Source: Candidatus Aminicenantota bacterium (GTDB lineage Bacteria > Acidobacteriota > Aminicenantia > UBA2199). From it: DNA of 11,971 bases. Under the pieces are notes generated by a model. It ran no database searches, was not told where the DNA came from, and was given only the letters and a program-made list of their open reading frames with translations. The position numbers and the translations under genes are program-made. Shown here one piece after another: positions 5,995 to 11,971 of the stretch (positions are counted from its first letter, which is position 1; every line of letters starts with the position of its first letter). The DNA is taken from assembly GCA_030639705.1 (NCBI GenBank), contig DAOWKX010000142.1, forward strand, positions 1-11,971, written 5' to 3'.

Positions 5995-8900
5995 TTTTCC
6001 TCGCAAATGACTTCGGACTGGTCTCTGGCAAAAAATTCTTCCCGGATGGCCGGCTCAACATCTTCCGCAGTCAGATTCTTTTTTAAAAATACTCTGGAGA
6101 AAAACCGACGGTTGATGTTCAGTATAGCAAGCATGGACGGCAGCATCAGCAGGGTTAATAATGTGCTGAAAAATAAGCCATAGGCCACTGATATGGCCAT
6201 GGGGGATAGAAATTGAGCCTGGTGACTCTTCTCAAATATCAGTGGTCCCAGGCCGGCAATGGTGGTGAGTGAGGTTAAAAGGACCGGGCGAAATCTGGAG
6301 AGACCGGTTTCGAACAATGCCTCTTTGAATTTTTTACCCTGTTTGAGCATTCGGTTCAGGGTGCTTACCAGAACCAGAGAATCGTTTACCACAATTCCTG
6401 CCAGGGCAATGGCACCGAACCAGGAGAGGATACTGACAATATATCCCTGAATAAAATGTCCCCACAGTACACCAACAATACTGAAAGGAATCAGCAAAAG
6501 TACCACCAGGGCTTGGCTGAAACTGCGAAAGGTGATAACAATAATCAGAAACATCAGAATCAGGATCGGGGGAACAATGCGTCCGATGGCACGCATGGTC
6601 TTGAGGTTTTCCCGGCTCTGGCCTTCGAATAAAAACTGGATATCCGGATACCGGGCAGCAATATCAGGTAGAATATCTTTTTTAATATCGGCTATGGTGT
6701 CAGGGACCGATTCTTTGGGATTGGAAATGTCCGCCTCGACAATGACCACCCGCTGGGCATCAATGTGATTGACCGTCATGACGCCTCGCTGAATGGAAAA
6801 ATCTGCAATTTCACCCAGGGGATATTCTTTATTACCCGGCAGACGAATACGCATATCTTCCAGTTTCTGAATTGTAGATCGGTCTTTCTGGGTGTACCGA
6901 ACCCAGATTTTAACCTCATCAATTCCCCGCAGGATACGCTGGGCCTCGCCACCGAAGAAACCGGATCGAACCTGGGAAAGTACATCTGCAGTGGTTAACC
7001 CCAGTGCATGTGCCCGTTCTTTCAATCTGATATTCACCTCACGTAAACCCGGTGGGTCATCATCCACCACATCTTTTAGTTTTTCCACCTTTCTTAATTC
7101 CGCTTTTAAGGTTTCTTTGGCTTCTCTCAATTGTTTCAGGTTGTTGCTGGCCAGGGCGATGGAAATTGGCTTTCCCCAGAATCCACGGCCTCCGAATTCT
7201 AATTTTTCCGCTCCAGGTACTTTTCCCACCTGGCCGCGAATACGGTTGGTGGCCTCCATGAAGTCCCAATCCCTTAATTCACTGCTGATCAATGTGACTG
7301 AGAGTTTTCCCTGATGGGTTCCCGGTCCAATGCGACGGGAAATGGAGAGAATCAGGTCCTGGTTATCCTGATGTTCTTTTTTATAGCTATCATTAACCTG
7401 CCAGACTTTTTGCTCGATCCCGGACAGTAAGCCATCGGTGATAGAATCCGGAGTACCTGCTGGCATTTCCAAAATCACATCGACACTACGGCGTTCGATT
7501 ACGGGAAAAAAGGTGGTTTTAATCAGACTGCCCTGAAGTGCTCCCAGGGTAATGATGAACAGGGCCACAGGAACCGCCACTCCAATTAATGGAAACTTAA
7601 TTACAAATTTAAGAGCCGGGCCGTATACCCGTTCCTTTATTTTTTTTAAGGCTTTATCGGCTCCTCTTTCAATTATATTTTTTTTCCGGGTATGATTGCT
7701 TAAGGCACGGGAATGGGCAATATGGGCCGGAAGAATGAATGTCGCCTCTACCAGTGAGATTAATAGGGTGGCCACCACAACAAAGGCCAGGTCACGGGTG
7801 CGGTCGCCCAGTCCGCCTTCCAGAAAAAAAAATGTTGTAAATATTACCACTGTGGTTAAAATAGAAGCCACCACAGAAGGAAGAACTTCAACCGTTCCCT
7901 TAACCGCAGCCGGGATGGGTTTTTCTCCCCGCTCATGATGCTGGTAGATATTCTCCCCGATTACGATTCCGTCATCTACCAGAATACCCAGAACCAGGAT
8001 CATCCCTAATAGAGACATGACATTGATGGTAAGATTGAAAAAAGGACCGATCATCAACATACCGGCAAAAGAAACCGGGATTGCCAGCGCTACCCACAAA
8101 GACATACGGGTATTAAGTGACAGGGAAAGGAATAACAACACCAGGAACATTCCCAGCAGTCCATTACTGGAGAGAATATCGATTCGTTCCTGGATGATTT
8201 CTGACCCATCACGAACCACATATGCCTTTACATCAGAGTGTTTTCGGTTGTATTTATCAATATAGGATTTTACCAGGTTGGTAATCTGGAACAGATCTTC
8301 GCGGTTGGTGTTTTGTATGGTGACCCGAACGGCCGGGTGTCCGTTATGGTAGACCCGGTTGGGATTTTCCGACCAGCGGTCCTTTAAATCCGCCACATCT
8401 TTAAGACGGATAATGACACCATCATCTGTAGCCATGAGCATATGATTGGCCAGTTCTTGGGCATGATATCCTTTGACATTGGCCCGGATCAATAACTCTT
8501 CCTCTTTTCCCTTAATCTTTCCTCCGGTCATACGGATATTGGCCTTTTGAATGGCAGATGCAACTTCCTGGAAGGTTAGTCCATAGGCTCTCAGATCATT
8601 TTCTCTCAGAGCAATTTCAATCTCTTCATCGGGAAATCCGCTTAAAGTGACCTTGGATATGCCTTCAGTTGCTAACAGGTCCCGTTCGGCACGGCGGGCT
8701 TCCTGTTTCAAGCGATTCAGGCTCACCTTTCCAGCCAGAACGAAATCAATGGCAAAATTGCGTGCTTCCTTACGGTAAATAGTTAATCGCTCCATACCCA
8801 CCGGGAATGAGCTGACCTGATTCACAGCATTTTTTACATCCTGTAAAACCACATTGATGTCATACCCTGTCAGCATGGTAACCGTTATCAGGCAGTAGTT

Positions 8901-9161
8901 TTCACTTGAAACCGAGGTGACTCGTTCCAGACCGGTAACCCCTTTCAAGTTATCCTCTATTTTTAAAACAATAGCCTCTTCAATTTCCTCGGGTGATGCC
9001 CCGGGGTAGGCAGCCTGAATTATGATGGTCTTGCTGGGGATGATTGGAAAGAAAGTGGTTTTCAGACTTTTGAACCCAATCCAGCCAAATAGAAAAATAG
9101 CCACCAGAATCACATTGCCCAGTATAGGGTACTTAATGAAAAGTCGGATAGTTTTTTTCAT
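5991..9161 (-). CDS. RND efflux transporter, inner-membrane pump subunit (AcrB/HAE-like)
   Basis: This 1056-residue protein is the proton-driven pump of the tripartite system. Topology is the family's duplicated one: a first membrane helix near residues 12-30, a large periplasmic loop to about 330, a bundle of helices, a second large loop and a closing helix bundle. Helix 4 carries GILVDDGIVIGEN with the proton-relay pair Asp396-Asp397. The matching helix 10 reads GIVVNDSLVLVSTLN (Asn926-Asp927), with no Lys of the AcrB type. FFPIIPSKTIIIQAAYPGASPEEIE near the N-terminus and the RFRPVLLTSLTTIAGLGP segment near the C-terminus are typical. It lies 12 bases after the adaptor stop without a strong ribosome site, so coupling is likely. 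Its stop overlaps the channel start (ATGA). Substrate class (drug, lipid, peptide or metal) cannot be read from the sequence, although the helix 4 motif lacks the usual heavy-metal signature. Confidence 0.93.
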   Translation of the reverse strand: MKKTIRLFIKYPILGNVILVAIFLFGWIGFKSLKTTFFPIIPSKTIIIQAAYPGASPEEIEEAIVLKIEDNLKGVTGLERVTSVSSENYCLITVTMLTGYDINVVLQDVKNAVNQVSSFPVGMERLTIYRKEARNFAIDFVLAGKVSLNRLKQEARRAERDLLATEGISKVTLSGFPDEEIEIALRENDLRAYGLTFQEVASAIQKANIRMTGGKIKGKEEELLIRANVKGYHAQELANHMLMATDDGVIIRLKDVADLKDRWSENPNRVYHNGHPAVRVTIQNTNREDLFQITNLVKSYIDKYNRKHSDVKAYVVRDGSEIIQERIDILSSNGLLGMFLVLLFLSLSLNTRMSLWVALAIPVSFAGMLMIGPFFNLTINVMSLLGMILVLGILVDDGIVIGENIYQHHERGEKPIPAAVKGTVEVLPSVVASILTTVVIFTTFFFLEGGLGDRTRDLAFVVVATLLISLVEATFILPAHIAHSRALSNHTRKKNIIERGADKALKKIKERVYGPALKFVIKFPLIGVAVPVALFIITLGALQGSLIKTTFFPVIERRSVDVILEMPAGTPDSITDGLLSGIEQKVWQVNDSYKKEHQDNQDLILSISRRIGPGTHQGKLSVTLISSELRDWDFMEATNRIRGQVGKVPGAEKLEFGGRGFWGKPISIALASNNLKQLREAKETLKAELRKVEKLKDVVDDDPPGLREVNIRLKERAHALGLTTADVLSQVRSGFFGGEAQRILRGIDEVKIWVRYTQKDRSTIQKLEDMRIRLPGNKEYPLGEIADFSIQRGVMTVNHIDAQRVVIVEADISNPKESVPDTIADIKKDILPDIAARYPDIQFLFEGQSRENLKTMRAIGRIVPPILILMFLIIVITFRSFSQALVVLLLIPFSIVGVLWGHFIQGYIVSILSWFGAIALAGIVVNDSLVLVSTLNRMLKQGKKFKEALFETGLSRFRPVLLTSLTTIAGLGPLIFEKSHQAQFLSPMAISVAYGLFFSTLLTLLMLPSMLAILNINRRFFSRVFLKKNLTAEDVEPAIREEFFARDQSEVICEEK

Positions 9162-9173
9162 AATAGAACTGTC

Positions 9174-10340
9174 TTACTTCTGTTGTTTCTTGGATTGTTG
9201 ATGGGGTTGGTCTTTGTTTGATTGAGATTTTTTTTGCTGACCGGAGAGCACAATTCCTTCCCTGGCTTCGCTCCAGTTTTCACCCAGGATACGGGTACCG
9301 TCACTCAGGCCACGGATAAATACCAGATCACCTTTTTCGCCGACAATTTCCACCTTCTTCAATCTCAGTCGGTTATCTTCAACCACATAAATTCGATCGT
9401 TTTCCACCAGTAAATTTTTGGTCAGCGCATAGGCCATGGGGATCGGAAGGCCCCGGGCATAACCGGTCATATACATACCGTCCTTCAAGCGAGAGTTTGA
9501 GAGCTGGATATATACCTTAACCGTCATGGAATTTCGGTCAATGACACTGTTAATCCGTCGGATATGACCGGTAAAATGTCCGTTCAAATCTTCGGTTTCC
9601 AGATCGACAGACTGGCCGATTTTAATCCGGTTTAAATCAAAAAGGCCCACCGGTGCTTCCAGTTCAAATAGCCGGATGTTTGTGAATTCTCCCAGTTTTT
9701 GGCCAACCCGTACCAGGGTACCGGGATTGATGTTTGACTGGGTTACAACGCCGCCAAAGGGTGCTTCTATGGTGTATTTAGCCAGTGTGGCTTCCATGCT
9801 TTTAATGTTATAGTAGGAATTGAAAATGTTCCGGGAGGCAATATAATACCTCTCTTTTTCGCTCAGGGGCTCCGGAAGGGGAGGTAGAGGTTTGTTTAAT
9901 TTAAAGGTATGTAAATAGCCTTCCCAGTGCAGGGCACTGTTGGGAAAGTCAATAGAGAGGTCCGGTAGCAGCAGTGTTAATTGATTCAACAGGCTGCTTT
10001 TCTGAGCCAGGACATTATTAAGGTAAACTCGATCATCGATTTTTATCAGAGTCTCTCCTTTTTTATACGGGATACCTTCTTTGAAATGTTTGTCGGTTCT
10101 TTGTAAAACCCCTGACACTTCTGCATATAATTCTATCTTGTCATAGGCATAAAGGTGCCCGCTGATTTCAATCTGGGCCTGAATATTTTTATTTAATACC
10201 ATGGTGATTTTCGGTAAATTGGTCTGAGAACCTCTATTATTACGACGCATTGGCTCTTTCTGGTTGCTCATTATATTACCGATCACAATACCGGCAACAA
10301 TAATGGCCACAGATATTATTCCAATCCATTTTTTATTCAA
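9174..10340 (-). CDS. RND efflux periplasmic adaptor (membrane fusion protein, HlyD/AcrA-like)
   Basis: The adaptor of 388 residues bridges the RND pump and the outer-membrane channel in the periplasm. It is anchored by an uncleaved N-terminal helix (about residues 5-24); there is no lipobox cysteine. The split lipoyl/barrel-sandwich is visible as LYAEVSGVLQRTDKHFKEG with KKGETLIKIDD, and later YTIEAPFGGVVTQSNINPG with VRVGQKLGEF. Next come the beta-barrel (LEAPVGLFDLNRIKIGQ) and a membrane-proximal part. The hairpin between the lipoyl halves is unusual: a short Pro-rich stretch (LLPDLSIDFPNS, PLPPLPEPLSEKE) replaces a long regular coiled coil. The C-terminal tail is rich in Lys and Gln. The start is TTG at 10340, supported by AGGAGG seven bases upstream and by the good N-terminal anchor. 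It is the first gene of the operon adaptor-pump-channel. Confidence 0.9.
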   Translation of the reverse strand: MNKKWIGIISVAIIVAGIVIGNIMSNQKEPMRRNNRGSQTNLPKITMVLNKNIQAQIEISGHLYAYDKIELYAEVSGVLQRTDKHFKEGIPYKKGETLIKIDDRVYLNNVLAQKSSLLNQLTLLLPDLSIDFPNSALHWEGYLHTFKLNKPLPPLPEPLSEKERYYIASRNIFNSYYNIKSMEATLAKYTIEAPFGGVVTQSNINPGTLVRVGQKLGEFTNIRLFELEAPVGLFDLNRIKIGQSVDLETEDLNGHFTGHIRRINSVIDRNSMTVKVYIQLSNSRLKDGMYMTGYARGLPIPMAYALTKNLLVENDRIYVVEDNRLRLKKVEIVGEKGDLVFIRGLSDGTRILGENWSEAREGIVLSGQQKKSQSNKDQPHQQSKKQQK

Positions 10341-10347
10341 CTCGGGC

Positions 10348-10353
10348 CCTCCT
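10348..10353 (-). promoter_or_regulatory. Perfect ribosome binding site setting a TTG start
   Basis: On the minus strand AGGAGG lies seven bases before TTG at 10340. It is the strongest Shine-Dalgarno in the window and decides the adaptor's non-ATG start. Confidence 0.8.
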
Positions 10354-10354
10354 G

Positions 10355-10372
10355 TTTGTTTATATAAACAAA
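10355..10372. promoter_or_regulatory. 18-bp perfect palindrome, candidate repressor operator of the efflux operon
   Basis: TTTGTTTATATAAACAAA is identical on both strands. It ends one base before the adaptor's ribosome binding site. It also lies just downstream of a second possible -10 box, TATAAT (10390-10385 on the minus strand), whose start site would fall near 10378. Perfect palindromes of this size beside RND pump operons are commonly targets of TetR/AcrR-family repressors. No regulator gene is in the window, so the binding protein is unknown. Confidence 0.5.
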
Positions 10373-10441
10373 TAAAACAAATTTATTATAAGAATCTTGC
10401 ATTTAATTTTAATATTACACCAATAGTGTCCTGAGAAAAAT

Positions 10442-10470
10442 ATTATATCTCGAATAAAAGACTTTGTCTA
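10442..10470 (-). promoter_or_regulatory. Sigma70-like promoter of the efflux operon
   Basis: On the minus strand TAGACA (10470-10465), a 17-bp spacer and perfect TATAAT (10447-10442) form a strong candidate, with a start near 10434 and a leader of about 95 bases. The 151-base gap between the ATP-grasp gene and the adaptor holds this promoter, a weaker second -10 box (10390-10385, preceded by a poor -35), the palindrome at 10355-10372 and the ribosome site. I see no gene or RNA in it. Confidence 0.6.
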
Positions 10471-10493
10471 CAAGGGTCGCGAGCCATAAGTCT
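10456..10493 (-). terminator. Weak possible terminator after the ATP-grasp gene
   Basis: On the minus strand AGACTT (10493-10488) can pair with AAGTCT (10464-10459), followed by TTTT (10459-10456). The six-pair stem has a 23-base loop and begins inside the stop codon of the ATP-grasp gene, so it is a poor terminator at best. The -35 box of the next operon lies inside its loop. Confidence 0.2.
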
Positions 10494-11478
10494 AGCTTAA
10501 ATTATACCTCTTTATTGCAGCTTGTATAATTTCATCAATCAACTCCTTGCTGTTTTTTCCTTCTGCAACAGCCATAAATCCAATATAGCTGTGAGGTTTT
10601 TCTTCTGGTGTACACATTAAACCTGCAAAAGTATTCCCTTCAAGAAGAAAAGGACCCTCTTCCGTTAATATGGTATCAATCCTTCCATAATCCCTGAAAC
10701 CCAGTACTTCGTAAGCCTTTATTGCCAGTAATTGCATATCCGATGTTTCTTCCTCTGTTAGCCTTGCCGGACAGATAAAATTATCATTATCCATTTCTTT
10801 CTTCTCAAAAGTCAGAGTAATATCACCTTCACGATATGTAACCTCTAAAGGCGGGAGCGACCTTATATCTTCATCATTATTTATAATACCGAAGGTTATT
10901 TCCCTACCTTTCAGGAATCTCTCAATCAGAACCGGCTGCCCAATGGCTCTATACCTTTCCATAACACCTCTTACTAACTGATCATAGTTGTAAACGACTG
11001 ATTCTCTGGTGATCCCGGCACTGCCTCTACCTGCCACAGGCTTAATAAAAAGCGGATAGTCAAAAGGAGGGTCATCCTTGAAAATCTGGCAGTCGGATTC
11101 AATCCTGGCTACCTGGAAAGGTGATGTCGGTAAACCTGCATTCTGCCACATTTTTTTTGCCAAAGATTTATCCGTTGCCAGTGCTATTGTGAAAGTATCG
11201 GAACCTACATAAGGAATTTCTAACTCTTCCAGTATCGCTGCTTCTACCATACTTGAAACATTAAAAACAAGATCAACTTTTAACCTCCTCAAATCGTTAA
11301 TAAATTCCGGTCCCCATACTATTGTATGAACATCATAACCTCCATTATTCAAAGCTTCATAGTGATGGGCAATTTCTTTATATGTCTCATCAACAACTTC
11401 TTCAGAACCTGAAAACTTTTCCTGCAACCTAAAATTTCCCCTTTTTTTATTTAGTAAACCTATCTTAAATTTTTTCAT
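10492..11478 (-). CDS. Divergent D-alanine-D-alanine-ligase-like ATP-grasp enzyme
   Basis: This 328-residue ATP-grasp protein is built like D-Ala-D-Ala ligase: N-terminal domain, IPYVGSDTFTIALATDKSLAKKMWQNAGLP (88-117), ATP-binding FIKPVAGRGSAG (Lys146), VLIERFLKGREITFGI (Glu186, Glu192), YGRIDTIL (Arg266, Asp268) and the metal pair Glu280 and Asn282 in LLEGNTFAG. Such enzymes activate a carboxylate as acyl phosphate and join it to an amine. The substrate-side signatures of true Ddl are missing. The N-terminal GGxSxEREVS loop is replaced by NKKRGNFRLQ, the HGxxGEDG stretch by NVSSMVEAA, and the ENTxPG end by EGNTFAG. It therefore probably ligates something other than D-alanine. Its ATG overlaps the upstream stop (ATGA), and GAAGAGG lies about ten bases upstream, so it is co-translated with the mutase-like protein. 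The fold is confident and the substrate unknown. Confidence 0.8.
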   Translation of the reverse strand: MKKFKIGLLNKKRGNFRLQEKFSGSEEVVDETYKEIAHHYEALNNGGYDVHTIVWGPEFINDLRRLKVDLVFNVSSMVEAAILEELEIPYVGSDTFTIALATDKSLAKKMWQNAGLPTSPFQVARIESDCQIFKDDPPFDYPLFIKPVAGRGSAGITRESVVYNYDQLVRGVMERYRAIGQPVLIERFLKGREITFGIINNDEDIRSLPPLEVTYREGDITLTFEKKEMDNDNFICPARLTEEETSDMQLLAIKAYEVLGFRDYGRIDTILTEEGPFLLEGNTFAGLMCTPEEKPHSYIGFMAVAEGKNSKELIDEIIQAAIKRYNLS

Positions 11479-11971
11479 CTTGGTAGAACCTCTTCTTTAA
11501 TATAATCCATCCTGTCTTTTGGGGACATCATTTTTCCATTATCATAAATATCAACACCGCCATTTCTTATTTTGGTTTGCCATCTCACTGCTTCTGGAAA
11601 TTCTTCCCTGCAATACATTAACCGGGGTACAGGAAGAAAACCCATTTTGAATGTGTCATATAATCCTTGCACCGTATATGGATTCTTTATACAGTACTCA
11701 ATCGTTCTTAATACCATTTTAGCCCCTTTAATAAGAAAAATTTTCCTCTCATCCACATCCGCATGTCTTGACATATCATCGACATTGCCTTTTACTTTTA
11801 GAAGCCTATATGAATAAAGTGCTTGTCTGGTAATCTGAATACTCTCATCTATTATTTTCGGCGTAGCTAAATGACTTCCCTCAGAATAACCAACCACATG
11901 AATAATACTTGGGCTATGTATATTAAATGGTTCAATATCATCCATTAAAGCAGTGACAGCAGCAAGCTGAC
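11475..11971 (-). CDS. C-terminal part of a glutamate (methylaspartate) mutase E-chain-like protein, cut by the window edge
   Basis: The frame is open to the right edge (QLAAVTALMDDIE...), so the ATG at 11945 is internal and the visible 164 residues are a C-terminal fragment. By eye it follows the end of the catalytic E chain of coenzyme-B12-dependent glutamate mutase, which converts L-glutamate to 3-methylaspartate. AAVTAL corresponds to TTIAAL, EGSHLATPKIIDESIQITRQAL to EAIGIPTKEANAAGIKATKMAL, and GLYDTFKMGFLPVP to GTVKAFETGVMDIP. GGVDIYDNGKMMSPKDR corresponds to SKYNAGKMMPVRD. The alignment is from memory and identity is low, so a divergent mutase acting on another substrate, or only a shared barrel fold, remains possible. 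The ATP-grasp gene follows with an ATGA overlap. The B12-binding partner, if present, lies outside the window. Confidence 0.5.
   Translation of the reverse strand, partial: QLAAVTALMDDIEPFNIHSPSIIHVVGYSEGSHLATPKIIDESIQITRQALYSYRLLKVKGNVDDMSRHADVDERKIFLIKGAKMVLRTIEYCIKNPYTVQGLYDTFKMGFLPVPRLMYCREEFPEAVRWQTKIRNGGVDIYDNGKMMSPKDRMDYIKEEVLPR

Noticed and set aside
5995..6006. TTG at 6006 as the start of the channel gene
   Set aside because: It would add four residues before the signal peptide and has no ribosome site of its own; the ATG at 5994 with the ATGA overlap is better.
1..11971. CRISPR arrays, tRNA or rRNA genes
   Set aside because: No regularly spaced direct repeats and no cloverleaf or rRNA-like sequence were seen on either strand.

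Overview
The window suggests a Gram-negative bacterium, because it carries a complete tripartite efflux pump that ends in an outer-membrane channel. It makes isoprenoids by the MEP route (dxs beside a farnesyl diphosphate synthase gene). The DNA is moderately AT-rich, with a mix of ATG, GTG and TTG starts. I cannot fix the phylum from sequence alone. The adaptor protein's unusual hairpin segment recalls pumps of the Bacteroidota, Calditrichota and Marinimicrobia type, but that is only an impression.

Layout. (1) Positions 1-47 hold no gene, only a short motif that from memory resembles the flank of a REP/RAYT-type mobile element. (2) 48-1724 (minus) encodes a membrane-anchored PHP-type phosphoesterase with a C-terminal jelly-roll domain. 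(3) 1725-1972 is a divergent promoter region with a good sigma70-like promoter for each side and a 10-bp inverted repeat whose arms sit next to the two -35 boxes. (4) 1973-4731 (plus) is an isoprenoid operon: a farnesyl diphosphate synthase gene interrupted by one in-frame TAA, then dxs, overlapping by one base. (5) 4717-10340 (minus) is an efflux operon read in the order adaptor, RND pump, TolC-like channel. It has a strong promoter, an 18-bp perfect palindrome as candidate operator, and an AGGAGG-preceded TTG start. Its last gene overlaps the end of dxs by 15 bp, tail to tail. (6) 10492-11971 (minus) is an overlapping pair that runs off the right edge: the C-terminal part of a protein resembling the E chain of B12-dependent glutamate (methylaspartate) mutase, then a divergent D-Ala-D-Ala-ligase-like ATP-grasp enzyme.

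How they work together. The prenyl synthase and Dxs feed the MEP/isoprenoid pathway, and the TAA questions whether the synthase is made whole. The three efflux genes should form one envelope-spanning, proton-driven pump. The mutase-like and ATP-grasp genes overlap by ATGA, so they are translated together. The inference worth testing is that a carbon-skeleton mutase makes an unusual amino acid which the ATP-grasp enzyme then couples to another group. The pump lies directly downstream on the same strand but has its own promoter, so any link between it and this pair is speculative.
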